Part shown: positions 1-8,170 of the stretch, piece by piece
How positions within the stretch are numbered: position 1 is the first letter of the stretch
How the letters are laid out: the number at the start of each line of letters is the position of its first letter
Assembly: GCA_040752355.1 (NCBI GenBank)
Contig: JBFMHE010000016.1
Location: 1-64,000, forward strand
Reading direction: 5' to 3'
Source of the DNA: Nitrospirota bacterium
GTDB taxonomy: Bacteria; Nitrospirota; Thermodesulfovibrionia; Thermodesulfovibrionales; Dissulfurispiraceae
DNA: 64,000 nt
The notes under the pieces: generated by a model
Seen by the model: the letters and a program-made list of their open reading frames with translations, nothing else
Told to the model about the DNA's origin: nothing
Database searches by the model: none
Program-made: the position numbers and the translations under genes

Positions 1-217
1 TCAGTCTCTGCCATTTCAGCGCCGCCTTCCATAAGTCGTTCCTTCTTGTCGTTATAGCTTCGATGCACTGCACCGCAACAGCCGCAGACTGTTTTTTTTG
101 AGTGCGCTCAAGCTGGATAATGCGAGCTTTCGGGTCTCCAAACCTCCCCTTAATATCGGCACGTGGTCGAAATCCGGGGAATCGATATTCGTCCAGTAAT
201 CGCCTCTTTTTTCCCAT
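1..217 (-). CDS. Small mobile-element-type ORF, truncated by window edge
   Basis: A minus-strand frame opens at ATG 217 (start MGKKRRLLDEYRFPGF) and stays open for 72 codons to the window edge, so its 3' end is not seen. Upstream in frame there is a stop near position 258. The order FPGF, then RFGDPKARII, then a basic LERTQKKQ stretch, then ITTRR, resembles a small protein that I recall in many proteobacterial and related genomes, often beside transposon remnants. I know no biochemical function for it. The base composition around it is lower in GC than in the housekeeping genes that follow. It may be a piece of an insertion sequence. The family recognition is from memory and moderate; the open frame itself is certain. 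Confidence 0.5.
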   Translation of the reverse strand, partial: MGKKRRLLDEYRFPGFRPRADIKGRFGDPKARIIQLERTQKKQSAAVAVQCIEAITTRRNDLWKAALKWQRL

Positions 218-289
218 CCGGTAATCATGCCAAATCCTTTGCCCCTTTTGAAACCCTCAACCCCTTATCAGCCCTGCATCTGCTGCCGA

Positions 290-397
290 TTAATCCCCTC
301 TTTTTACCCACTCATTTCCACGAAGAGCCAGTTTTTCCAGACCAGCTCTGAACGCGGCAATTACTACAATTCTCCTACTTGAAAAGCTAGCTTTCAT
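290..397 (-). CDS. Possible 35-residue small ORF
   Basis: The frame begins MKASFSSRRIVVIAAF and ends at TAA 290-292. It is supported mainly by a good ribosome binding site, AAAGGAGAG, six bases before the ATG at 395-397. The product would be short, basic and partly hydrophobic; I recognise no family. It lies downstream of the type I secretion genes in an AT-rich stretch (218-468) where I see no other gene. It may be a remnant of a longer gene. The evidence is the Shine-Dalgarno sequence and start only, so confidence is low. Confidence 0.25.
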   Translation of the reverse strand: MKASFSSRRIVVIAAFRAGLEKLALRGNEWVKRGD

Positions 398-468
398 AAT
401 TCTCTCCTTTAGATATTTGTACCACAATATTCCATTTATTATTTTATTCCAATATCAAGAGGCACTAT

Positions 469-1797
469 CTACCTCAACGTCAAACTCTCACTCGCATACT
501 TCACAACTGGTGAGAGGAAGAACTCGATGATTCTCCTCTTATTCGTCTTCACCTCTACGGTTAATGCCATGCCTGGTGAGATAGCGATATGTTTTCCATC
601 TATGTTGATGTTCATTTTCTCTAACTCAACCTTCATCTTGTATACCGGTCCTAGCTTTTCATCTTCAATAGCATCAGGGCTGAGCCAGACCACCTTTCCC
701 TTGAGAGTCCCATATTTTTGAAAAGGAAACGTATCGAGCTTTACCTCTGCCTCCTGCCCTACTCTCAGAAATCCTATATCCTTGTTCTGTGCCATAGCCT
801 CTATAATGAGCGGCGTCCCGTGGGGGACTATGGTCACCGTAGGCTGCGCTGGTGTCAATACTCCCCCGACGGTATACGAGGAGAGTCCATGGACGGTGCC
901 GTCCACCGGAGAGCAAAGCCTTTCAAGGTCGTACCGCTTCCGTGCCTTGATCGCCTCACCGGAAAGCGCAATGATATTCCTCTCTTTATCCACTATATCG
1001 GCAAGAATGCCTTTCTCCCGCTCCCTTTTTAATGCGTCGAGGTTCTTCTTTGCCTCTTCGAGGCTCTCGGTCGACTGCTTCACGATCTTCCTCTGCGCTT
1101 CGAGCTCGTTCACTGCGGTATGGTACTCCTTTTGTTTGTCCAGGTAGTCCATCTTCGCGGTATAGCCCTTGTCATAGAGCGCCTTGTAGGCAGCTTCCTG
1201 TTCTTTAACGATGGTGGAGTTTTTTTCGAGCTTCACCAGGATAGCTTCCGCAGCCTGAAGGGCATTCTCTCTTTGGGCGATGATAGACCCCAAGGCCTCC
1301 TCTTTCGCTTTGTATTCCGACTCCCGCGCCTCCTTGAGCTTCCGCTGCAGATCGTGGGATGCTCCGCCTCGTCTGCTCTCCAGGTCCCTGTTCTGGAGCT
1401 CTGCCAGGAGTCTTTCTCTATCGCTAAGGTGCGTCGATAATGCCTTGGCGGTGCTCTCCACATCCGCCTGCTTGATGGTGGGATCGAGCTCTATCAGCAC
1501 CTGCCCCTCTTTGACCTCCTGCCCTTCTTTGACATGGATAGCCCTGATAACGCCCGTTTCCAGCGGTTGGACTACTTTGATTCTTCCATCGGGGATTACC
1601 CTCCCTCGTGCCACTGCCACCTCATCGACTCTGCCGAAGTACGACCATGCGAGGGTCACGACCACCAGAATAAAGATGATCCAGATCAATGCCACCCTCA
1701 AGGGAGAGGGAGGGGTGCTCTCGATCTCGATCGCAGGGGGCAGAAACTCGTATTCGAGATTGTCCTGGGCAAATCTGGCTTTTATCCGCTTTATCAT
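469..1797 (-). CDS. HlyD-family periplasmic adaptor of a type I secretion system
   Basis: The 442-residue membrane fusion protein would link an inner-membrane ABC exporter to a TolC-like outer-membrane channel. A short cytoplasmic N-terminus is followed by one membrane segment (about residues 34-53, VALIWIIFILVVVTLAW). Next is a biotinyl/lipoyl-like half motif (about 82-105, TGVIRAIHVKEGQEV), a long coiled-coil hairpin (about 108-290), and the C-terminal SPVDGTVHGLSSYTVGG segment typical of RTX-type HlyD proteins. The start lies four bases after the stop of the ABC transporter gene, so the two are one operon. No TolC gene and no RTX substrate gene is visible in the window; they could lie elsewhere or past the left edge. 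Confidence 0.93.
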   Translation of the reverse strand: MIKRIKARFAQDNLEYEFLPPAIEIESTPPSPLRVALIWIIFILVVVTLAWSYFGRVDEVAVARGRVIPDGRIKVVQPLETGVIRAIHVKEGQEVKEGQVLIELDPTIKQADVESTAKALSTHLSDRERLLAELQNRDLESRRGGASHDLQRKLKEARESEYKAKEEALGSIIAQRENALQAAEAILVKLEKNSTIVKEQEAAYKALYDKGYTAKMDYLDKQKEYHTAVNELEAQRKIVKQSTESLEEAKKNLDALKREREKGILADIVDKERNIIALSGEAIKARKRYDLERLCSPVDGTVHGLSSYTVGGVLTPAQPTVTIVPHGTPLIIEAMAQNKDIGFLRVGQEAEVKLDTFPFQKYGTLKGKVVWLSPDAIEDEKLGPVYKMKVELEKMNINIDGKHIAISPGMALTVEVKTNKRRIIEFFLSPVVKYASESLTLR

Positions 1798-1801
1798 CGT
1801 C

Positions 1802-3952
1802 CTAAGCTGCCCTTTCCTGCTGGCTGTAGAGGTAATGATAGAGGCCTTTTCGCGCCATCAGCTCTTCATGGCTGCCGTATTCGACGATCTTGCCTTTGTC
1901 CATGGTGAGTATCTTATGGGCATGGCGCAAGGTAGAGAGCCGGTGGGCTATGATGATGACGGTCCTTCCATGGCATATTCTCTGGAGATTGTTCTGTATG
2001 ATCCGCTCGGATTCATAATCCAGTGCTGATGTCGCCTCGTCGAATATCAGGAGCCGGGGATTGGCGAGGAGCGCGCGTGCTATGGCGATCCTCTGCCGCT
2101 GCCCTCCGGAGAGCGCCGTGCCCTTCTCGCCTACCATGGTGTCGTACCCTTCGGGAAGCTCGAGGATGAACTCATGGGCGCCGGCAAGCTGGGCGACCCT
2201 GATGATCTCCTCCATGCCCGATGAGGGGTGGTGGACGGCGATGTTGTCCCTCACGCTTCCGTTAAAGAGGAAGTTCTCCTGGAGCACAACCCCGATCTGA
2301 CACCTGAGCCAGGCAGGATCGGCCAGGGAGATATCAATGCCGTCGATGAGGATATTGCCGGCTTCAGGGATGTAGAGCCGCTGCATCAATTTCGCTACGG
2401 TGCTCTTCCCCGATCCGCTCCGCCCGACAACGCCGATCGTCATGCCGGGCTCGATGGCAAAGCTGATGTCCCTCAAGATCTCAGGACCATCCGTCCTATA
2501 TCTGAATCGAACACCTTCAAACCTGACATGTCCCTTTATGGCGAGAAGGCGTGCCTTTGCAGGGTTCATGGCAGGCTCGGGCTTTGCATTAAAGATATCG
2601 CCGAGCCTGCGTATGGAAAGTCCGGTCTGCTGGAAGTCCTGCCACATCTGTACCAGCCTCAGCACCGGGTCGCTCACTCGCGCTGAAAGCATCTGAAAGG
2701 CGATGAGCTGGCCGACGGTCAATTTGCCGTCAATGACGAGATGCGCTCCTGCCCAAAGGATTACCAGGTAGGACGCCCTCTGGATGAGCTGTCCCAGAGC
2801 GCTTGCGCTCCCCGACAGCTGATAGGTCTTGAAGCTCGCCCGTATATAGCTCGAGAGGAGCCCCTCCCATTTTTTCTGCACTTCGGGCTCAAGGGCAAAG
2901 GATTTCACGGTCTGTACTCCGGAGACCGCCTCGACCAGATAGGACTGTGCATCGGCCCCCCTATTGAACCGCTCATCGAGGCGGTGTCTGAGCAGGGGCG
3001 TGACTACTGCAGAAAGCGCCGCAAAGAGCGGCAGGGCGGCAAGGGCGACGAGGGTCAAGGTCGTACTGTAGAAGAACATCACGATGATGAAAAGCACCAT
3101 GAACATGACATCGAGTACTGCAGTAAGAGGGGTGCCGGTGAGAAAGTGGCGTATATTCTCGAGCTCCCGCACACGGGCAACCGTGTCGCCTACTCTCCGC
3201 ACTTCAAAGTATCTAAGCGGCAGGGCGAAGAGATGCCTGAAGAGACGCGTACTCAATACCACATCGATCTTGCTCGTCGTATGAGTAAACACATAGGTCC
3301 TCAATATGCTCAGGACTGCTTCGAACAGCGCTATGGCAGCCAGGCCGATGGCGAGCACATCGAGGGTGGTCAAACCCCGATGGACGAGGACTTTGTCGAT
3401 GATGACCTGGGTAAAGAGGGGGGTAACAAGGCCGAATATCTGGAGCATCAGTGAGGCGATCAGAACGGTTGAGAGTGACTTCCTGTATTTCCAGATAGAA
3501 GGAATGAACCATTTGAGACCGAATATCTCTTCAGAATGGAGAAAGCCGCTCCCCCGAGGGGAAAGAAGAATAACCACTCCCTTCCATAACCCGAGAAATT
3601 CCTCCTTTTTTACAATCCTTGGCCTGTTTTCTGCAGGGTTGAGAATGAGCAACTGCTCCCCTTCGGCTTTCGCCAGAACGGCATAGCCTTCGCCGGTCTC
3701 TATAACAGCGGGGAGGAAAAGCTTGGAAAGCTTTTCGTAGGCAACCGATGATGCTTTAGACTTGAAACCAAGCTCTCGCGCAGCCCGCACCATATCGGTG
3801 GTGCTCATGCCCTCTGCGCCGATGGCAAAGGCGTGCTTGATCTGGCCGGGATCAGCAGCGATGCCGTGGTATTTGGCGACCATCACGAGACAGCTGAGGC
3901 CGGTGTCGACCTTCGGTGGCCCGTGGGTGCCGTCTCCTGCAGGGCCTGTCAT
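1802..3952 (-). CDS. Type I secretion ABC transporter with C39-like domain (HlyB type)
   Basis: A permease-ATPase fusion of about 716 residues. The N-terminal 130 residues form a C39-like domain that has lost peptidase residues: Thr stands at the cysteine position (DTGLSCLVMVAKYHG) and Tyr at the histidine position (EGYAVL). It should therefore bind a substrate but not cleave it, as in HlyB. About six membrane segments follow, then an ATPase domain with GRSGSGKST, LSGGQRQR, LLIFDEATSALD and the AHRLST switch. I place the start at ATG 3952, which overlaps the upstream small ORF by four bases (ATGA) and has GGAG ahead. A GTG at 4009 would add 19 residues but has no ribosome binding site. The substrate is not identified. 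Confidence 0.92.
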   Translation of the reverse strand: MTGPAGDGTHGPPKVDTGLSCLVMVAKYHGIAADPGQIKHAFAIGAEGMSTTDMVRAARELGFKSKASSVAYEKLSKLFLPAVIETGEGYAVLAKAEGEQLLILNPAENRPRIVKKEEFLGLWKGVVILLSPRGSGFLHSEEIFGLKWFIPSIWKYRKSLSTVLIASLMLQIFGLVTPLFTQVIIDKVLVHRGLTTLDVLAIGLAAIALFEAVLSILRTYVFTHTTSKIDVVLSTRLFRHLFALPLRYFEVRRVGDTVARVRELENIRHFLTGTPLTAVLDVMFMVLFIIVMFFYSTTLTLVALAALPLFAALSAVVTPLLRHRLDERFNRGADAQSYLVEAVSGVQTVKSFALEPEVQKKWEGLLSSYIRASFKTYQLSGSASALGQLIQRASYLVILWAGAHLVIDGKLTVGQLIAFQMLSARVSDPVLRLVQMWQDFQQTGLSIRRLGDIFNAKPEPAMNPAKARLLAIKGHVRFEGVRFRYRTDGPEILRDISFAIEPGMTIGVVGRSGSGKSTVAKLMQRLYIPEAGNILIDGIDISLADPAWLRCQIGVVLQENFLFNGSVRDNIAVHHPSSGMEEIIRVAQLAGAHEFILELPEGYDTMVGEKGTALSGGQRQRIAIARALLANPRLLIFDEATSALDYESERIIQNNLQRICHGRTVIIIAHRLSTLRHAHKILTMDKGKIVEYGSHEELMARKGLYHYLYSQQERAA

Positions 3953-4116
3953 GGCCGCTCCGGCCTCGGTATGATACGGTGTTTGCTCTGTACGGCGAGG
4001 TGACGGCACGTCGAAGATGAGAGGAGCAGAAGATCAGTCAGCGAGGGGATTGCCCGGAGAACTGCTTTGAAGAAAGGACTCCCCATAAGGAAATCCCTTG
4101 AATACACCTCCGTCAT
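3949..4116 (-). CDS. 55-residue small ORF leading the type I secretion operon
   Basis: The frame starts at ATG 4116 (MTEVYSRDFLMGSPFF) and ends at TGA 3949-3951, sharing ATGA with the start of the ABC transporter, which implies translational coupling. The ribosome binding site is very strong: GAGGGGGG four bases before the ATG. The product is mildly hydrophobic in the middle (ITDLLLL-like stretch around residues 28-36) and basic at the end. I recognise no family and see no double-glycine leader, so it need not be a secreted peptide. It could be a leader peptide, a small substrate, or a coupling ORF with no function of its own. A longer version starting at 4182 is possible but has no good start site. 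Confidence 0.45.
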   Translation of the reverse strand: MTEVYSRDFLMGSPFFKAVLRAIPSLTDLLLLSSSTCRHLAVQSKHRIIPRPERP

Positions 4117-4161
4117 AAAGCCCCCCTCTTTACCCGAAGTCATGGTGAATCGATGGCTGTT

Positions 4162-4191
4162 TTTATACCACATATTCAGCACTCAAGTCAC
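4162..4191 (-). promoter_or_regulatory. Candidate sigma-70 promoter for the type I secretion operon
   Basis: On the minus strand GTGACT (4186-4191) and TATAAA (4162-4167) are separated by 18 bases. The predicted start of transcription lies about 35 bases before the 55-residue ORF. The rest of 4117-4305, between this operon and ruvC, shows nothing else I recognise. Confidence 0.35.
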
Positions 4192-4305
4192 CTCTTTTTT
4201 AAAAGAGAGCAACCAGAGCTCAAGGAGCTAAATGGAAGAGAGCCTCGTAATAAGTGTGTTGCCGGCCAGGACCCGCCGACCTGCTGATTACGAATCAGCC
4301 GCGCC

Positions 4306-4827
4306 CTACCGTCTGCCTATCTGCTGAGTGAACTGCTTCGTATGGGCGTGGCAGAGGGCGAGGGCGAGGGCGTCGGCGCTGTCGGGGGAGAGGGCGCGGT
4401 CGATCTTCAGGATCTCGCGGACCATGTGCTGGACCTGGTTCTTGTCGGCGCGACCGTAGCCGACGACGGCCTTTTTGACCTCGAGGGCGCTGTATTCGTA
4501 GAGGGGGAGGTTGGTCAAGGCGGCGGCGATGAGGACGACGCCGCGGGCGTGGCCCAGACTGAGGGCGGCGCGCACGCTCTTGGCGAAGAACATGCGCTCG
4601 ATGATGATCTCGTCAGGCTTGTACTCGTCGAGCATCTCGACGAGCCCGGTGTAGAGCTCCTTGAGCCGCTCGGGGAGCGGCATGCGCGCGGGCAGCACTA
4701 TTCTTCCGGAGGAGAGATAGAAGCAGTTCCGCGCCTGCGTCCGGCGCTGCGACGGCGAGGGCTGTGCAACCTGAATGAGGCCGTAGCCGCAGTTGAAACT
4801 GCCGGGGTCGATACCTACTATCTTCAT
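4306..4827 (-). CDS. ruvC: Holliday junction endonuclease RuvC
   Basis: RuvC cuts four-way DNA junctions in recombinational repair, working with RuvAB. The 173-residue protein opens with the canonical MKIVGIDPGS. The four acidic metal ligands are visible at D7, E77 (IIIERMFF), D149 and D152 (SPDSADALALA). Compared with the usual protein it has a short polar insertion after the first strand (about residues 21-33). ruvA and ruvB are not in the window. It is the last gene of the minus-strand run from nnr, 81 bases after gmhA; that gap carries a short GCGCTGTACGCTACAACGCG-type repeat. Confidence 0.95.
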   Translation of the reverse strand: MKIVGIDPGSFNCGYGLIQVAQPSPSQRRTQARNCFYLSSGRIVLPARMPLPERLKELYTGLVEMLDEYKPDEIIIERMFFAKSVRAALSLGHARGVVLIAAALTNLPLYEYSALEVKKAVVGYGRADKNQVQHMVREILKIDRALSPDSADALALALCHAHTKQFTQQIGRR

Positions 4828-4908
4828 CAGTGCGGTAAGCGCTCGCTGTCCGGAGATCGAGACATGCGGCTGCTTACGCGCTGTACGCTACAACGCGACA
4901 ACCGCGTC

Positions 4909-5493
4909 TCATTTCTTTCTCGGCGCTTCGAAGAGGATCTCTTCCACGATCTGGCAGATGACATGGCCGAGGGTGATGTGCGTCTCCTGGACGCGGGGCG
5001 TATCGTCGGTGGGGACGACAAAGGCATAGTCGCATTTCGCCGCGAACTTCTCGCCCTTCTGCCCGGTAAGGGCGATCGTCGTCAGGCCCTTCTTCTTCGC
5101 CACGTCCACCGCTTTCAGGATATTCTTCGAGCCGCCGCTCGTGCTGATGGCGATCACGATGTCGCCTTCGTCCGCCAGTGTCTTTACCTGCCGCGCAAAG
5201 ATCTCGTCGTAATCGTAGTCGTTCGCTATGGAGGAGAGCACCGCCATGTCGGTATTGAGCGCCAGGGCGGGAAGGCCGGGCCGGTCTTTCTTGAAGCGGT
5301 TGACGAACTCCGCCGCGATATGCGAGGCGTCGCAGGCGCTGCCGCCGTTGCCGAAGAGGAGCAGCTTCCTGCCGTCGTTGAAGGCGTCCGCGATGAGCTT
5401 CGCGGTATCGATGATGAGGTCGAGGTAGGTTTTGACGAACTTCTCTTTGACGCGTATGCTGTCATCGAACGCCTTGAGCACCTTCTTTTCCAT
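4909..5493 (-). CDS. gmhA: Sedoheptulose-7-phosphate isomerase (phosphoheptose isomerase)
   Basis: GmhA makes D-glycero-D-manno-heptose 7-phosphate, the first step to the heptose of the LPS inner core, in the cytoplasm. The 194-residue protein has the expected length and a SIS fold: an N-terminal helical part, the LLLFGNGGSACDASHIAAEF motif, the AISTSGGSKN phosphate-binding loop, and the C-terminal QETHITLGHVICQIVE helix with the active-site Glu and His. Other heptose genes are not adjacent. It supports a Gram-negative envelope, in agreement with the lpt genes at 48.5-50.4 kb. Confidence 0.95.
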   Translation of the reverse strand: MEKKVLKAFDDSIRVKEKFVKTYLDLIIDTAKLIADAFNDGRKLLLFGNGGSACDASHIAAEFVNRFKKDRPGLPALALNTDMAVLSSIANDYDYDEIFARQVKTLADEGDIVIAISTSGGSKNILKAVDVAKKKGLTTIALTGQKGEKFAAKCDYAFVVPTDDTPRVQETHITLGHVICQIVEEILFEAPRKK

Positions 5494-5525
5494 CCCGTTA
5501 GTCTAATGGAGGGGAATCGGGATAG

Positions 5526-6005
5526 TCAAGAATTGAAGACGGGATAGAGCTTGTCGTAGGTGGCGAGGATATGCTCGGGGATCACCCGCACCTCGCCGGT
5601 GATGGTCATGAAATTCGCGTCCCCGGCCCACCGCGGCACGATATGGATGTGGAGGTGCTCTTCGATGCCTGCGCCCGCGACCTCGCCGATGTTGATGCCT
5701 ATATTGAAGCCTTCGGGATGAAAGGCCTTCCTGAGGCATTCGACGGCATACCCGGTCACTGTCATCAGCTCGGCGAGCACGTCGTCGGGGAACCCCTCGA
5801 GCGTCGACGCGTGATGGTACGGCACGACCATGAGGTGGCCGTTGTTGTAGGGATATTTGTTCATGATCACGAAGACCCTGGCCGCGCGGTAGAGAATGAG
5901 GGTGTCCCTGTCGTCGGTCCGCTGCGGGTAGACGCAGAAGATGCAGTCCTTTTCCTTTTCCGAAAGGATATAGTCCATCCGCCACGGCGCCCAGAGGACC
6001 TTCAT
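5526..6005 (-). CDS. HIT-family nucleotide hydrolase or transferase
   Basis: The 159-residue histidine-triad protein carries HLHIHIVPRW, the HxHxH nucleotide-binding and catalytic motif, near residue 95-105. It opens with MKVLWAPWRMDYI, the signature of the bacterial Ap4A-phosphorylase-like HIT group, and has a CIFC pair near residues 23-26. Substrate is not determined; dinucleoside polyphosphates or AMP conjugates are likely for the family. The start at ATG 6005 overlaps the stop of the upstream UDG gene by four bases (ATGA), with GGGGA ahead, so an upstream in-frame start was rejected. Confidence 0.9.
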   Translation of the reverse strand: MKVLWAPWRMDYILSEKEKDCIFCVYPQRTDDRDTLILYRAARVFVIMNKYPYNNGHLMVVPYHHASTLEGFPDDVLAELMTVTGYAVECLRKAFHPEGFNIGINIGEVAGAGIEEHLHIHIVPRWAGDANFMTITGEVRVIPEHILATYDKLYPVFNS

Positions 6006-6811
6006 ACGTCCCCGGCCTCTTCGCCCAACCGCTTCAGCACCGCCTGCGCATCCTCCCAGGTGCGCCACTTGTCTTTCGGGTTCCTGAGCAGATAGGCGGG
6101 ATGGAAGGTCGGCATGACCGGGATGCCCCTATAGTCGAAGAACTTCCCCCTGCTGCGGGTGATCGAGAATTTGGTTATCGGCGTAGTGAGGCCCATGAGC
6201 GTATGGGCGGCTATCTTCCCGAGCGAGACGATCACCCGGGGCGCGACGATCTCGATCTGGCGGTCGAGGAAGGGAAAGCAGGTCTGCATCTCGTCATCCT
6301 GGGGGTCGCGGTTCATCGGCGGCCTGCACTTGACGATATTGGCGATATAGACCTCCTCCCGCGCGAACCCCATCTTCTCGATGAGCCGCGTCAGGAGCTG
6401 GCCGGCATCGCCGACAAAGGGCCTGCCCCGGCGGTCCTCTTCCTGGCCGGGCGCCTCGCCGATGAACATCACCCTCGCGCCGGGGTCACCCTCCCCGAAG
6501 ACGAGCGTCGTCCTCCCCTTCGAGAGCTTGCACCGCTCGCAGTAGCCGATCTCTTCCCGGAGCAGCCGGAGCAGCTCCACGCGGTCGCGCGCGGCGTCAC
6601 GCGTAACCGGCGCTGCAGCCGGGCGGCGGGACTCATCGGTAATCGTGCGGTGCGGTGCGGAAGGCAGCTGCTCTGTCCGCGGCTCTCTCTTCGCCGCTTT
6701 CCGCTCCGCCGGCGCTGCGCTGCGGATGCTGAAGGGCAGCCGCTCGAACCCGAGCTCCTTGTAGAATTCGAGCGCGAGCCTGACGCTCTCCTGCAGGGAA
6801 GGCCGCTCCAT
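6002..6811 (-). CDS. Family 4 uracil-DNA glycosylase (4Fe-4S type)
   Basis: This enzyme removes uracil from DNA at the start of base excision repair. The 269-residue protein has the four iron-sulfur cysteines C91, C94, C162 and C178, motif GEAPGQEED (about 119-127) and HPAYLL near the C-terminus. An extra N-terminal segment of about 75 residues, rich in Ala, Pro and Arg, precedes the catalytic domain and looks disordered. I choose ATG 6811, two bases after the nadK stop and with GGGAGG upstream. A GTG at 6829 would overlap nadK. It is translationally coupled to the HIT gene downstream. Confidence 0.92.
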   Translation of the reverse strand: MERPSLQESVRLALEFYKELGFERLPFSIRSAAPAERKAAKREPRTEQLPSAPHRTITDESRRPAAAPVTRDAARDRVELLRLLREEIGYCERCKLSKGRTTLVFGEGDPGARVMFIGEAPGQEEDRRGRPFVGDAGQLLTRLIEKMGFAREEVYIANIVKCRPPMNRDPQDDEMQTCFPFLDRQIEIVAPRVIVSLGKIAAHTLMGLTTPITKFSITRSRGKFFDYRGIPVMPTFHPAYLLRNPKDKWRTWEDAQAVLKRLGEEAGDV

Positions 6812-6813
6812 CC

Positions 6814-7665
6814 TTATCGCCCTCCCCACTTCAGCTTCTCTCTCAAGACCTGGAAATAATCGCGCTGGAGCGGGATCAGGAGCTTTGTCGTAAACCGCGA
6901 TTTACGCACCGCCACGGTATCGTCCCGCTGCAGGGAGAAGCCGGTCTGTCCGTCGAGGGTGAGAAAGACATCCTCGCTCTCGGAGCGGAGCACCACATCG
7001 ATGTCGAAGGTGTCGGGCAGCACGATCGGCCTGTTGGTCAGCGTATGGGGACAGATGGGGGTCACCATGATGCTGTTAAGCGTGGGATAGAGGATGGGGC
7101 CGCCTGCTGAGAGCGAATAGGCCGTAGAGCCGGTGGGTGTTGCGATGATCAGGCCGTCGGCCCGGTAGGTCGTTACATAGGTACTATTGATGTTCGTCTC
7201 GAGGTCGATGATGCGCGCGAGGGCGCCCTTGGTGATCACCACATCGTTGAGCACCACGAAGCCGGCCACGGTCTCTCCCCTGCGCAGGACCGAGGCGGTG
7301 AGCATGATGCGCTCCTCGACGTGGCACGCCCCGGCGAGCACCTCCTCCAGCGCGCGCAGTATCTCGTCCCGGTTCACTTCGGTGATGAACCCGAGGCCGC
7401 CGAGATTGACGCCGAGGATCGGAACACCCCGGTCTCCCACGAGCCGCGCTACCGTCAGCATCGTCCCGTCGCCGCCGAGGACGATGATCATATCCGCCCT
7501 CTCCGGGATCTCTTCGCTTTTATATCCCCGGAGCCCGAGCGCCCCGGCCGGTCTCTCCTCGACGAGCACCTCGTGTCCCCGCTCCCTGAGCCAGGGCAGC
7601 AGGGTCCGCAGTATCTCGACCGGCTCGGGCCGGCCTATCTTGCAGATGATCCCGATCCTCTTCAT
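6814..7665 (-). CDS. nadK: NAD kinase
   Basis: NadK phosphorylates NAD to NADP in the cytoplasm. The 283-residue protein has the diagnostic VLGGDGTMLTVAR motif, NLGGLGFITE, and the TPTGSTAYSLSAGGPI nucleotide-binding segment, in the usual order and at normal length. It lies 16 bases after tsaE and two bases before the UDG gene, so it is within the operon. The pairing with nnr (NAD(P)H repair) in the same run is notable, since both concern the nicotinamide cofactor pool. Confidence 0.96.
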   Translation of the reverse strand: MKRIGIICKIGRPEPVEILRTLLPWLRERGHEVLVEERPAGALGLRGYKSEEIPERADMIIVLGGDGTMLTVARLVGDRGVPILGVNLGGLGFITEVNRDEILRALEEVLAGACHVEERIMLTASVLRRGETVAGFVVLNDVVITKGALARIIDLETNINSTYVTTYRADGLIIATPTGSTAYSLSAGGPILYPTLNSIMVTPICPHTLTNRPIVLPDTFDIDVVLRSESEDVFLTLDGQTGFSLQRDDTVAVRKSRFTTKLLIPLQRDYFQVLREKLKWGGR

Positions 7666-7681
7666 GTCCTCTTCACGTCCG

Positions 7682-8155
7682 TTATGGGCGGCGACCGCTG
7701 AGCTCGTCCTCGGTTATGCCCTCGATGATAATTTCACGTCCATGATCGCAATACGTGAGCCGCACGGTAACCGCATCACCGGGGATCTCGGGCAGCCGCT
7801 CCGCCCACTCGATCACCGCTACACCGCCGGTGTCGATATATTCCCAGATCCCGAGGGCGTCGAGGTCCTCCTCCCGCTCGACCCGGTAGAGGTCGATGTG
7901 GTAAAAGGGAGGGTCCGTTTCGTACTCCGCTACGATCACGAAGCTCGCGCTGCCGATATTCCGCGGCGGGATGCCGAAGGCAGAGGCGATCCCCTTGATC
8001 AGCGTCGTCTTGCCCGCGCCCAGGTCGCCGAAGAGATAGACCGTAGCCGCGCCCCCCCGGGACTTCAGGGAGCGGCCGAGCGTGAATCCCGCCTCTTCGG
8101 TCTCTTCCGGCGATCGCGAAACGATCCTGACCATAGCTCTCTCCGCAGCGGTCAT
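7682..8155 (-). CDS. tsaE: tRNA threonylcarbamoyladenosine biosynthesis ATPase TsaE
   Basis: TsaE is the P-loop ATPase that works with TsaB and TsaD to make t6A37 in ANN-decoding tRNAs. The 157-residue protein has Walker A GDLGAGKTT (residues 43-51), the SASFVIVAEYE segment and FYHIDLYRVE, all typical. The family normally starts close to the segment IVSRSPEETEEAG, so the first ten residues are uncertain; ATG 8155 and an internal ATG eight codons on are both possible. Neighbours are nadK (16-base gap) and a CBS protein. Confidence 0.94.
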   Translation of the reverse strand: MTAAERAMVRIVSRSPEETEEAGFTLGRSLKSRGGAATVYLFGDLGAGKTTLIKGIASAFGIPPRNIGSASFVIVAEYETDPPFYHIDLYRVEREEDLDALGIWEYIDTGGVAVIEWAERLPEIPGDAVTVRLTYCDHGREIIIEGITEDELSGRRP

Positions 8156-8170
8156 GCCCGCAGCCCTTCC

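Noticed and set aside
163-351. 62-codon plus-strand frame near the left edge
   Set aside because: Antisense to the FGDPKAR-type ORF and without a ribosome binding site.
3953-4009. GTG start at 4009 for the HlyB-like gene
   Set aside because: No ribosome binding site, and the extra 19 residues are not family-like; ATG 3952 is coupled to the upstream ORF.
4342-5547. Long plus-strand frame opposite ruvC and gmhA
   Set aside because: It is antisense to two clearly recognisable genes, has low-complexity Gly/Val/Glu/Asp composition typical of high-GC shadows, and has no family likeness.
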